64,000 nt of DNA from Symsagittifera roscoffensis (Eukaryota > Xenacoelomorpha > Acoela > Convolutidae). The notes beneath the pieces were generated by a model. The model made no database searches and was not told where the DNA came from. It worked only from the letters and a program-made list of their open reading frames with translations. Both the position numbers and the translations under genes were made by a program. Positions within the stretch are counted from its first letter, which is position 1, and each line of letters opens with the position of its first letter. The stretch is from contig NC_087068.1 of assembly GCF_963678635.1 (NCBI RefSeq), positions 16,002,027 through 16,066,026 of the forward strand, written 5' to 3'. Below, in pieces: positions 1-10,924 of this stretch.

Positions 1-1215
1 CCCTCCGGCAACTCTTTCTGGTGTTAATAGCTATTCCCGGTAAAATTAAAAAAGGAATTTACAAAGGGTATAAATTGGGACGACAATTAGGGTTTGGAAG
101 AAACTCGGTAGAGAGGACCCCCATGAGACTCTCGCTCTAAAATGGAAGATTGACCTCTGGTGAGCCGGGATGACTTTTAAATGAACTTTGGGATAACCCC
201 AGGATTAACACCAGAAAAAAAGCCTGTCCCCCAGCCCTAACCCTCGGAAATAGGAGGCGATCACCTTACTTACAAATAGTGAGAAACTTTTGGGGTATGA
301 ATCAGAAGATAAGTAGAAAGTTTCGAGTTGCTACATTGAAGTAAATGATTGAATAAGAAGTGAAATTGAGCAAACAATGGGACAATCTTAGCTATGACAA
401 TTACACTATTTTTAACAACTCAATTGGACCAAAAAAAGTCTCAGAGGAAACTGGCGGTAAAGTAAGTACGGCACGAGAATTGAACCTCCTAAATAGTATG
501 AATGGCCGGGATATATTTTATTTATTTACCTCCCCGGAGATGGCTTTTCGATCCCTTATAGATTAACTACGTTCACATGACTGCTTTAATTGCAAGAAGA
601 CTGTGATTAAAAAGAGTATAGATGGGAATTTTAGAGACTTGAAACGAATTAGCTACTTTTGAAAAGGACATCCCCCTAGACCCGGAGCCTTATTGGGATA
701 ATTAAATGAATTCTTTGGCAATTAAGTCATTTTTAATAACTTGGTTTTGTGGTGAAAATGGATTTGACATGTGTACCATTCAGTTAAAGATACTTGGCTT
801 TAACTTAAACTTGGCATTAAGGACTAGTGTCGCCACGGGAATCATATAGTTAAGAACGTCTGCAAGATTGCCAAAGTAAAAGCCAGGACTTGAAGGGACG
901 AATACCAAGGACGGACATAACTAAACCTAAAACTCAATTAGAAAGATAGCCAAGAAGTATTTGAAAAACGGCCGCTGAACACAAAGAAACAAAAAATTGA
1001 CTTGTTTTTCGAGAAGAAAATATGGCCTTATACTTGAATTTCAAGACCAATTTTGGGAGAGACAAATTGGAAGAGGTAAAACTAACCCAATTTGAGGAAA
1101 ACAGATTCATAAGATAAGTTTTTTTTTATTTCGCTCGGAAATCTAAAAATTGAACTCCACTTTTGAAACTGGAAGGCAATCACGTTTTTCTTGCCAATTC
1201 AGCCAAATAGAGCTT
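1..1215. other. AT-rich DNA, no gene recognised
   Basis: I see no convincing coding signal. The longest open stretch (360–566, +) encodes 68 residues with no motif I recognise and has no splice context. The sequence could be decayed transposon DNA, but nothing in it matches the elements found elsewhere in this window. Confidence 0.4.
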
Positions 1216-1808
1216 GAAATAATAAAAAGAAGTGAAATCATACCGATAAATGCACACATCAATGCCTACAGGTATACAAATTAGAACATTCATGTGTGCA
1301 TTCATCAGTATGAATGCACTTCTTTTGTTATTAGAGCTTTTTAGGACTTTTCCTGAAAAAAATCATCAGGACTTATAGAAGAGTCAGAACTATTATGATC
1401 AACGACTCTCAAAAACATAATAAAAGATAACAAACAGCAAACCCTTAAGCAGAACAATTAGTTCTAAGCTAGAGTAAAATTAGTTCTCATCAGTTATCGC
1501 GAGATTAGAAATAATAAAAAGAAGTGAAATCATACCGATAAATGCACACATCAATGCCTACAGGTATACAAATTAGAACATTCATGTGTGCATTCATCAG
1601 TATGAATGCACTTCTTTTGTTATTAGAGCATTTTAGGACTTTTCCTGAAAAAAAATCATCAGGACTTATAGAAGAGTCAGAACTATTATGATCAACGACT
1701 CTCAAAAACATAATAAAAGATAACAAACAGCAAACCCTTAAGCAGAACAATTAGTTCTAAGCTAGAGTAAAATTAGTTCTCATCAGTTATCGCGGGATTA
1801 GAAATAAT
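1216..1808. repeat. Tandem duplication, two ~293-bp copies
   Basis: Two nearly identical copies lie head to tail, about 1216–1508 and 1509–1801, and a third copy begins with the shared sequence gattagaaataataa before diverging. The few differences seen are single-base changes (for example at the run of A before 'tcatcagg'). Each copy contains an internal inverted repeat built on aatgcacacat / atgtgtgcatt, about 25 bases apart, which could form a hairpin. Small minus-strand ORFs here are by-products of the repeat. Confidence 0.8.
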
Positions 1809-2128
1809 AATCAGGCGCTATTAACTTTAGCAAATCGAACTGAGTTAGTTAAGGGGATGGTGTAATTAGATGATTCAGATGCTCGAGCGAGTGTTAACGA
1901 GCGGTTGAATTGCAGAAGGTAATTAGTAAATTGATCGCGGTCGGTCTCTTTTTCTTTTTTGATTGAGTTGTTAATTTCTACTCATTGTAACCCTTTGTAT
2001 CTGTTATCGCTTTATTGAAATTAATAAAAACTGGATTTTCTTGCAATCGCGGGTGAGAGAGATTTCAGTCGTAAAAGCATTTAACTCAAAGGTTCAAACA
2101 ACATAGTACAATAAAGGAGGAGTGCAGC

Positions 2129-2331
2129 CAGTATTTAGACAGCCGCGTATTCATACTGGTCAGTATTTAGACAAATACTGTATGAACCAATCAGAATCGA
2201 GAAAAGACATAAATAATCCAAAATAAATAATAATTATTTATTAATTTCTTCTTTGTCTCGATTCTGATTGGTTGAAACAGTATTTGTCTAAATACTGACC
2301 AGTCTGAATACGCGGTTGTCTAAATACTGAC
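2129..2331. repeat. Foldback / MITE-like inverted repeat
   Basis: The left arm starts at about 2129 with agtatttagac and a second copy of the same 11-mer. The right arm ends near 2331 with the reverse complement, and the arms pair over about 80 bases each around an AT-rich centre. The 10-mer caataaagga occurs just outside both ends (near 2109 and 2339) and may be a target duplication, although it sits about 10–20 bases from the clear ends of the arms. No transposase is present. It is best read as a non-autonomous foldback element. Confidence 0.6.
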
Positions 2332-2906
2332 ATGTAACCAATAAAGGATACTTGCCACCAACGTAGGCTTTCGGAATTGTGGATAGCAGTGAATCTCGCT
2401 CGCCCCGAATCATTGCCTAATGGACCACTTTGTGGTACTTTGTGGACTAAGAGAATCAATCCCCTAAATCCACATTTCGAAAACGAGTCCAATTGAAATG
2501 TAGATATTTCAGCCAAGATGTACAAACTAATCAAGACCTTTGTGGTCCCTTTAGGGTTCCCGAGGATTCTACTGAAAATATTTGGCACGACTTATTAATC
2601 TGAACACTACCAGGCGCTGGAAGGATCTATGACTTAGGGTGAGTTTTCCTTGCAAAACTAGCTGCCTCAAAAACACTCCTAGGGCAAGTCCTTCAGCCGT
2701 AAGTTTGATGCTAAAAACATTTCAAAAAAAAATTGCAGAAAAAAAACATTCAAAAAATTATTTTAAGCGTTTGATCACATTGGTAAGAAAACTCTGTGCT
2801 ATTGGCAAAGCAATCGGCTTGTTTTGTTATGATTGCTCATTAGTACTTAGAACTGCTTATCATGATTCTCTTATCATCAGAAACAATATCATGAGAAGTT
2901 AGTGAC
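2332..2906. other. Spacer / probable SELENOS intron
   Basis: This lies downstream, in gene direction, of SELENOS exon 2. Later exons of that gene should lie to the left on the minus strand. I could not find the acidic-basic helix, the Gly-rich tail or the Sec codon here or further left, so this is probably intron. Confidence 0.4.
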
Positions 2907-3417
2907 CTGCATTTTGGCTCTGGCAGCCGCAATTCTCTCTTGTCTCTCCAATATCTTGTCGGCGTCTTCTGGAGTAGTGGACCTGTTACTTCCTCCACCA
3001 CTGGATCCTCTGGACAGAGAAGGCGTGTTGAGGTTGGCGGTGATTTTGCTGAAACAAAAAAAAAGAAAATAGTTTGTAACTTTCGGAAAACTAAGTACAT
3101 GGAGCTGTCCTAAACAAATTAAAATATATCACATTGCAGGCCATAATGGAAGACACCTTGTTTAATATAAAGACTTTTTTCTACATTGTGAAGATGAAAA
3201 AAACAATCTCTTACTTGTAGACAATATAAGTGATTGCACATCCCAAAACAATGAACCATCCATAGTCCTGTAGCACGTCAATCACACTCAGACGAAGGTC
3301 ACTTATGATGCCGTCAGATTGTGCCCCACCCATCTGAGGCTGATGATGTGGGGGTGGGGGTTGGTGACCCATCGGAGGAGGGGCATGAGCCCCGCCTCCA
3401 GTTGCACCCGGGTCCAT
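2907..3417 (-). CDS. SELENOS: Selenoprotein S / VIMP, exons 1–2 (partial)
   Basis: Exon 1 is 3417–3215, beginning at an ATG, with donor GTAAG. Exon 2 is 3048–2907, with acceptor tttcAG and donor GTCACT. The split codon AA|C joins the frames. The product starts with a Pro/Gly/His-rich segment, followed by one hydrophobic helix (residues about 51–68, ...DYGWFIVLGCAITYIVY), a Ser/Gly linker and a basic-acidic helix start (ERQERIAAARAKMQ). This order, an ER tail-out membrane helix followed by the AAARxKMQ segment, is characteristic of SELENOS/VIMP, an ERAD adaptor that links p97/VCP to the Derlin complex. The C-terminal VCP-binding helix and the Gly-rich Sec tail are not seen and presumably lie left of the window, so selenocysteine status is unknown. 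The Pro/His-rich start is longer than I would expect for vertebrate forms. Confidence 0.85.
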
Positions 3418-4901
3418 GAATTCAAATCAAGCTAAATTCTTCGATAGTAACAATCTATTTCTGAAGATAACAAAAAACTGAAAGTTCAGAAACGCAATTC
3501 ACAAGAATCGATAGGCAGTGAAATAGATTATACTGCACAATGCTTTGCCTAAATCAACTTCAAACAAGTTATACTCATTTCATTTTTGATAGAGATAACT
3601 CAAAATTGTTGCTCTAACTAAATGCATATTCAACAATGCTATTGTATAAGTCTACAGACACAATGTGAAACACTTTGAAAGAGCATTAGAGAATGCGCGC
3701 TGAGAAATACTGTAATTGAACATTATTCCACAATTTTCAGCTCTTCCGAAGCACACGTTACCGCTGGCTTTTTTAATGCAGAAAAACTGAATGTTTAAAA
3801 ATTTTATTACTTTGAATTATCAATATGGCACTATTAATCTTTAGGCATTTACATTATTACACTTAGATAATGCTCACAAAAACAACTGAGTTAACATTTG
3901 AAGTGCTGTAGCAATTAAAACAAACATTCGGTAAACAAAAGATTGAGCAGAAGATAAAACCACGAGTTCAATCGATGATTCAAACAACCTTACAACCCCC
4001 CGTTTCTCTATATTTGTCCCACTTCGTACTTAGTTAATATAGTTTTCTGTTCCGACTACTTTCAAAGAGTGGGAAGGAACTAAGGCGTGGGTTGACTAAT
4101 TTTTGAAAAGTTTTCCAGCAGGCTTCAATGTGAAACAAAGCAGGTTGCTATGAAAAACAAATGTGTTCACAATAGTTAATATATTCAAAACAAGTTTAAT
4201 ACAAAGTTTAAAACCCACTGTTTAATTTAGTGTTTAAAACAACTTCCCTGATTGGCTGATTTTCTTGTGTTATTTGACTAACTGAACTGTATTCGTGGAA
4301 AAAAAACTCGTCGATGGACTTCGTGATGGTATCGAGGTATCGAACGACGGGATTGGCTCAAAAATCCCGAGAAACGGCCAAACTTTTCCATTTGGTTGTA
4401 ACAATAAAATGAGCAGCGTCGCGCCTTGTTTATTTGTACAGCAGTATTCCAATTACCTATACCGAATGGCCCAGTCAAACCTTGGAAAAGCACATTTAAG
4501 ATGAACAAGAAAAAATCATTCTTTCATCCAATTTTGAGATTGGGGCTCTTCCACTCTCCTCCACCGTCCCATATTCCAAATTTTCCATTTTCAAAGGGTC
4601 TTACGCGTTATTATAGCTGAATGCGTAATGTTACGATGTAAGCTATGAAAAGCAAATGTGTTCACAATTGTTTAATTGTTCACAATTTCATTAGATTATG
4701 ACGTAACAGTAGTTTTTAAAAACTGAAATTCAAACGTGGGGGAAAAGTGGAAAAGAGCCGAGATTGCGAATCCATTTGCAACAAAATGCAATTTAAAGAT
4801 AAAAATAAATAAATTCGCGATGTGCATGCGCAAGATCCTGTACCTGCCAAAACATACTTGCTATACACTGTAGAGGAAGAATCGAAAGAGACAATAGTGC
4901 T
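3418..4901. other. Intergenic, AT-rich; SELENOS upstream region
   Basis: This holds the presumed SELENOS promoter just above 3417. A ~25-base direct repeat (tatgaaaa[a/g]caaatgtgttcacaat) occurs near 4150 and 4646. Small ORFs at 4270–4620 overlap on both strands and have no homology I recognise. Confidence 0.4.
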
Positions 4902-5015
4902 TGTAAACACTGGGGGAATTCACAATATATTTACCGGTCGATCATCAAGTTGCGTACTAAATTAATCATTACATCAAGTTGCGTATTACATATTATTCAA
5001 TTCATCATAGCTACC

Positions 5016-5998
5016 ATGGATTTTGAAACATATACCAAAATTTTCCAATACTTTCAAGCTGATTCCAAAGGGAAGTATGATATTGTCCGCCTGCTTTCCC
5101 GTAACCAACGGAAAGTTTTCCGCTTAAAGATAAAGAAAATTTCCATTCTCGATCGTACAGTATGCCGAGACGGGAAAATCGTTCTACACGGACTTAACGT
5201 TACTCCCGTGTTGCGAAATTTACATAAATCGGCGTTGGACCACCATGGAAATTACTACGAATTACACCAGGAGGCACGTTCTAAGTATTATATAGAAGGA
5301 AACCTCCGTGCAATCTGCCGAGAAGTTTGTTTCGAGTGCTCCGAATGCACGAGCAGAAGAATGGTTTTATACGACGAGGTCCCCATGCGGCACTTAACGG
5401 CCAAGACACGCGAACGAATATGACGCCGGTGAAAAAAGCAAAGGGAAATCGTTCGCATAAACCTCGCGTCCCTGTCTTCGTAGGCGGCAAGAAGCCTATC
5501 GGCACCCAGGACGGCGATAGCGCTAACGTCCTTACCCACGAACCAATTACACTTGAAGGTGCCTGCACGCTTTCTTCCTGTTTACTGGATTGCGTACATT
5601 ACCTCATCACCGGGAGAAAGGTAAAGTCGTACCGCCTGCAACGGGCCTTAGAGGATCGGCAATCGCGCGAACGAAAGTGGTTAAACTCCTTCTATTACCC
5701 TTATCACGATCCCGGCAAAACGTTACTATCCCGGGGGGTCGTCGATTCCGACATGCACCTGCTCGCCGAAATGCTTGGGGTACATATACACGAGTATCGG
5801 ACCGACCTAAGTCCCCCTAAATGGAATTACTGCGCGGGGAATAAACACGGCCAAAACGGGGAGGAAGCTATCTACGTTCAATACTGGCTACAACTTGAGG
5901 GGGTCCATAAGGGGGAGGGACATGTAGCCATCATTACTGGGATGCGTCGGAATTTCATTACTGGAAAATGTCGTAATTTTACCCAAAATTCACATTAG
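5016..5998 (+). pseudogene. Frameshifted copy of LTR ORF A (zinc finger + OTU-like)
   Basis: This aligns over its full length with ORF A of element 1. Its N-terminal half (MDFETYTKIF...) is open to 5423 and its C-terminal half continues in another frame to 5998. The break is an 11-base deletion just after the shared gaacgaatat, between short TATG repeats, relative to the intact copies. The zinc-finger part here has His–His followed by CFECSEC, that is a CxxC pair, where element 1 has CFEGIKC. Most differences from element 1 in the C-terminal half fall in third codon positions (for example ggT/ggC, tcC/tcT, atC/atT), so the protein was constrained before this copy broke. Confidence 0.8.
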
Positions 5999-6342
5999 AA
6001 TTCACCATTCATATTATTACCTATATCCACCTCATTTTCATCCTGTTATTTAATTTCGACCAATTTGTGTATCCATTATGCACATGCTTCGATTCGTTCA
6101 ACTCTTGCAAATATTTACTACGAATATTTACCAGCTTATGGCACGTTCGAAATTGAGCTGTGCGAATCATTCTAATCTTTGAATCATCGCTGAAATCAGC
6201 TAACTCAAAACGGAAGTAAACTTCCGATACAAACTATCAATAAAACGTTTTGAATATTTTTCAACCTGTATTTTAGCCCATCTTTTCACTTAACTTAGAA
6301 ACAACCGTACTTGTCCTATTTAGAACCCCGATCAACATCAAC

Positions 6343-6777
6343 ATGCCGTATCGTCATATTTGGTCAACATGCCGTATCGTCAACATGCCGTATCGTCATA
6401 TTTGGTCAACATGCCGTATCGTCAACTTCGAGGGGGTCTGGCCGCGATCCAACCCATTCTTCTGGTTCAAACATCCCGAGAGGAACGAATTTCCTCTGCG
6501 CGTCCTAACTATCCGCGCGGCCGCTTACTTGGGGGACGTTCGGGGGGACGCCGACGTCTTTCCCCTATGGATAACTTACATCCACGAGGGAAAAGAAGAC
6601 TACATGTCACTGAATCCAGGAAGCCCCGTGGCGAGAGAGCTGATGAACCAGCTTAAGAAGTGGGCACGAAAACTCGGCCCGGGACAACAAAAGTTGGCGG
6701 CCGACATCGGCGAGGTCGGGTCACTCGTTGACCTGGCCTCCGAATTCATCGACATATTGATGGCCCCGAAAAACTGA
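6343..6777 (+). CDS. Diverged copy of LTR ORF B, unknown function
   Basis: From about residue 40 this matches LTR ORF B of element 1: both have FPLR/LPLR near the start, AAYLG, a shared Asn-Gln-Leu helix and DIGEV.SLV near the end. The first ~30 residues differ and come from a local tandem repeat of about 35 bases (catgccgtatcgtcaa..., 6341–6426) that keeps the frame open. No catalytic motif or membrane segment is visible. It is open and may be translatable, but it belongs to a decayed LTR. Confidence 0.55.
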   Translation: MPYRHIWSTCRIVNMPYRHIWSTCRIVNFEGVWPRSNPFFWFKHPERNEFPLRVLTIRAAAYLGDVRGDADVFPLWITYIHEGKEDYMSLNPGSPVARELMNQLKKWARKLGPGQQKLAADIGEVGSLVDLASEFIDILMAPKN

Positions 6778-6923
6778 CTAAAACTCCCTATTGCGTGTAT
6801 AGTCCCCTATTATAATAGTAATCGGATTTGAAATTTAAATATAATCATGCGTTTTCCGGCTATATAAGTTTAGGTAGAATTACCTATTTTACAACGCTGA
6901 CGACAGAGAACAGACGAATATCT

Positions 6924-7019
6924 ATGAGTGACGACGAGTATGACCCAAAGTTTCCTTCTCTAGCTAACAAGAAGCGGAAACAATCTCCCTCATTCAGCAG
7001 TGACACCTCCGTTATTTAA
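6924..7019 (+). CDS. Short ORF MSDDEYDPKF..., possible first exon
   Basis: An ATG 31 bases beyond the end of the solo LTR opens a 31-residue acidic-then-basic peptide (MSDDEYDPKFPSLANKKRKQ...) with a Lys/Arg cluster like a nuclear localisation signal. It could be the first exon of a plus-strand gene continuing at about 7136, but the available donor (GTTATT, near 7013) is weak. I do not recognise the family. Confidence 0.35.
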   Translation: MSDDEYDPKFPSLANKKRKQSPSFSSDTSVI

Positions 7020-7123
7020 AAAATTTAAAAACAAAACCATCAAAATGCTAAGATGATGTAAAAAAAATTCAATTCTGAGTTTTAAGGGGAGAAATTCGAA
7101 TGGCGTGATTCAAATGACATGAT

Positions 7124-7456
7124 GTGACAGACAAGAAAATTGTCAACTTGTATCAGAAATTTCACTTAAGGATAATTAAAGGTGACAAAAAATTCAGGCT
7201 AAAGTGCCTCGAACTGGTAGACGAAAAACTAACCGACAGTTTGGATCTGCACAACAAAGGAAAATCAAAATTCGGTGAGCATGAATCAGAGTGGCTCATG
7301 GCTCATAAACTGCAAGATCTGCCGGCGAATGTTCTTGCCCTCGCCACCGTAAAAAACACTGAAAGCCACCATTTGAAAATTATAACATCAGACTTTGTGG
7401 ATCTTCTAGATGAGTTCAAAACCTTGAGGCAGTCTCACATCGACAAAGAGAAGTAA
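7124..7456 (+). CDS. Coding-like ORF, unrecognised, possibly an exon
   Basis: This 110-codon open frame ends in TAA. The amino-acid use is protein-like and mixed-charge (DKKIVNLYQKFHLRIIKGDK..., ending HIDKEK). It starts at GTG, and gatgtgacag just upstream can serve as a splice acceptor, so an internal or last exon is more likely than a separate gene. A further coding-like stretch follows on the same strand at about 7662–7794. I recognise no domain. It may be a relic of a host gene or of a transposon. Confidence 0.35.
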   Translation: MTDKKIVNLYQKFHLRIIKGDKKFRLKCLELVDEKLTDSLDLHNKGKSKFGEHESEWLMAHKLQDLPANVLALATVKNTESHHLKIITSDFVDLLDEFKTLRQSHIDKEK

Positions 7457-7661
7457 ACTTCTTATACGAAGCAGATTTCCGCACATGGCAGCGGCTGTCG
7501 GTTTGAAAAGTAAGCAGGTTGAACCACTCCTATAAAGGCAACACATTTAGACGTGTTCAAATCCCACTATCAAATTATGTAGCTGCTAATTGTCACCGAT
7601 TACTGGGAGAGGATTTTCCCGGAGTAGCAACAGCAGTTTCCGTTACCGAGCCCAAGTATTT

Positions 7662-7794
7662 GTTGTGGCTTCCTTGACAAATCTTTGTCATTGGAAGCAG
7701 AATTGCGACTCTCGATCGTTTAACTTTCGTTGGCAACAAAGACACAACTCTGCAAGCAATATGGACTGTGCTCATATATACAAATATTGACGAG
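7662..7794 (+). CDS. Coding-like fragment, unrecognised
   Basis: An open frame without an ATG encodes about 45 residues, including the run RLTFVGNKDTTLQAIWTVLI and a basic end before TAA. Composition looks like real protein, but there is no flanking splice signal I would trust. It may belong with the 7124–7456 fragment. Confidence 0.25.
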
Positions 7795-7799
7795 CAGCG

Positions 7800-8605
7800 A
7801 GACTACCAATTCTTCAAAAAAAGTGCGCGACGCTAACTTGACTAAGTCCCAGGTGGAAATACCTTCAAGTCTTTTTATGAAGTCTAACTTGTGCCGGCGA
7901 AGAGTGGGCGCTTTGTAGAAGCCTTAGTTTCGGCCAAAGATAAATCCTAGTCAACAATTCTTATTCGCTAGTTAGGACTGACTACATACATACGGAACAG
8001 TACCAAAGTGGAAGACATGGATTTGTATCCAATGCAACCCTGGTCAGTTGGGGCCTATACATGAAATTTCGAATGCACCGAGCAGAGTTTAGCTGTTCTT
8101 AAATAAGTGAAATACAAAAGACGAGAGATTCCCGATGACAGCATTGTTTCCTTTTGTAGACCCCTCCTCCTCCTTATTGAAAAGTTTACATCAAACATAC
8201 ATTTTTGTTTTCCACGTCTGGTTAAAGACCAAAAACTGAAATACATAGCCCAAATGGATGCTATTTGCGTGTCAGTGCCAAATTTGCCTGCTCGAAATTG
8301 CCATTGTGTTGTTTCTCTGTGGTGTTTCTCTGATATTATGTTTCTCTACCCTATTTCTTTGTTAAGTGATCTCTTCTGCGAGTTATAATTGTTGTTTAAA
8401 GTATTGTTCCAGCTTTATGTTAGCCATTCTTGCTGATCTTATTAATTCATATTGTCCCCTGGAAACGAACCTCACTTGTTCCTGTCAACGAGTTGCAAAA
8501 CTGCAACGTTCAAATTTTGGATCCTATGTAAAATAGATTGTAGCTTTGTGTTTGCTTACTATGCCATACTATGCAACATTAGTTTTGGCTAAGAAACGAA
8601 AAATC
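7800..8605. other. No gene seen
   Basis: Short ORFs on both strands are unsupported. The stretch ends at the insertion site of element 1. Confidence 0.35.
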
Positions 8606-10924
8606 ATTTCTGTAAACGTGTGGAATTCACAATATCTCTAGGCCGACCTTTCACTCTACTTCGTGTCGCCGATATATGTTTCCCTTTTACACTGGGTCGG
8701 TGGGGCAACCAAGTACCAGTGCTGTTCACAATCCCAAAAGGGTTAATTTGGTGGATAGCCGGTCTGTATCGTATTATGTTGCTCGCCCCTTTTGTGGTGC
8801 TCTTCCGGCTGTACCTCTCTCGTCAATCGATAATCGCTCGCAACAACACTTTTCGATAATAAGAATGAATTAAGAGATAAATATAATCCAACTACAGAGT
8901 GGCCTATAATTGGCCCAGATAAAAATTATTCGTTCAATTAAGGAGAAGGGTTTGCGATTATTATTAATTAACTAACTGCCTCTAACAGTTATCAACACTT
9001 CACTAGTATCAACTTCCAGAGGTGCCTCTCTGAGTTTCACTTTCTTCTTGAGAGTACTTAGAAAAATTACCCTACCCGATAAATTAACAACTTTCGCGAA
9101 GTTGTTCCTTTAAGGTTTTTCGTAACTTTTTCTAACCAACTTGATTAGTCTCTCCTAATTTTTGTTCTCTTTTTGTCGCAAAGGTCGACCGGAACGTTCG
9201 TACCTTAAGTCTATTTACCCTTAGTTTTAGTTAGAGATGCCATCCCCTTATAAGTCTTAGCATTTACCTTTATGCCTCCTACGCAACGTTCCAGTTCATA
9301 AACTCGGCATGATCACATTAATTTAAATGCCAGGTTCCAAATGCCAATCAAAGCTATGCAAAACAAATAGCAAATGCAACTTCAACTCAATCCAAGCTAT
9401 ATTTACATATCAACATTACCAAGGACTTTATTTAACTTTCCCGTAACTTTTCCCGTCTCCCACACTTAGGGTAAATTCACAAAGGACTTAATTTCCTAAT
9501 TATCATAATCCAAAAATTCCCATGCATAACCTATTCAAATTTCAACCTAATCGACCTTCAGGTTAAGCCATTCCCCCAACTAGTGTCCAATTGAGCCAAA
9601 AAAAACATCTCCCAGAAGCCAATGGAATATCCAGTACATTTCTAATATTTATGTTAATTAATTCCCTATTCCCTCTGTCATATTGCCAAATTAATATGTG
9701 ACTACTTTTCTGTGCCATTGACGCATTTCTATTAATAGTTCATTCGCCAAGTCAAAATTTAACCCAATGTTTATTTAACTAACTCGTATTAAATCCAACA
9801 ATATACCACTATACATTAAGCCAAGATATTCCATCGAATTCCAGGAAATGCCTAACTAATTTCCTATGCACGCAAATTGTCACCCAATATCAATAACATA
9901 TCTCTATTAACTCCCCTGATTACGAGACATATGATTTGGGCTACTTTCCGGTGCTAATTTTAGGGGTTTCGGGGCTAAAATTCCAAAAGGTCAAGTAAAG
10001 GTCAACCCGGGGTCACCCGGGGTCAAGTCTCCCATAATCGGTTCGAGGTCACATGGGGTCGTACCTACCAAGTTTCATCCATATCCGACAAATACTTCTC
10101 AAGTTATCCCACTTTTAAGGTTCATTATCACTTTTCCCGGGAAAGGTCAATTAGCACCAGAAAGGTCAACCGGGAGCTGAGACCTATAGGGGTCCTTTTT
10201 ACCGGGGTGGGTTATACTACACATATAAGCCATGAAATCGATATGCCCTCGCGCATTATTTTTCGCAAATAGCCCATTAACACCTAAAAGGGGTGATATT
10301 CCCAAGTGCTAATAGCCCGTGCCATTGTCACCCAGTAGGGTCATCATCCTAATATACGATAGACCATGTCACTATCTACCATCCCTCCAAGTTTCAGCTC
10401 CCTAGGGTCATTGGGGGTCGAGAAGTAGCCTCCGGGAGTCGTGTGGGGGTTTGTTTGTTTAGGGCATAAATCGGGCCGGGGTGACCTTGGGGATCTGGAA
10501 TTCCAAACTTAAGCTTCCCTCATCCAGGGCTACCACATATTTAAAAATGAGCTCAATCGGATCATTAGTTAAGGGTTTCCGGTGGGGCCATTTGCACTTC
10601 CGGGAACCGTTATCACTCGGCCCCAGGGGGTCAAGCGGGTCCGGCGCTTTGCATGCCCGGGTCAAATCATCTCTAGTATCACTCCATTAAATTTCATAAA
10701 GTTCGCCCTTATAGTTCCCGAGTTGGGGGGGGGGGGGGGGGTTGGCGGGAGCTATTGCATTCACTATTTTCACTAAAGAGGGCGATTAATCCCACGAACT
10801 TAATTAAACACGAGTTTAATTCAATCTTAACTTAACTATTTCATTATTTACCAATCAGTCATTCGGTAGCGTTCTAAACGGTTTCTTCATCTTATTACAT
10901 ATTATTCGATTTATCATCTTTATC

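Larger units (their letters stand above)
4902..6893 (+). mobile_element. Solitary LTR remnant related to element 1
   Basis: The left end (tgtaaacactgggggaattc) matches the first bases of the 4127-bp LTR of element 1 with a few changes. The right end (gcgttttccggctatataag ... ttttaca) matches its last ~45 bases. Inside are diverged copies of both LTR ORFs in the same order and strand. Compared with element 1 it lacks about 2.2 kb between the TG end and ORF A. Flanking pentamers gtgct / acgct match at only three of five positions, so a target duplication is not proven. No gag, pol or second LTR is nearby, so it is probably a recombined or truncated LTR from a sister lineage. Confidence 0.75.

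Noticed and set aside
2241-2588. Minus-strand 115-codon ORF
   Set aside because: Half of it lies within the foldback repeat and the rest has no recognisable motif.
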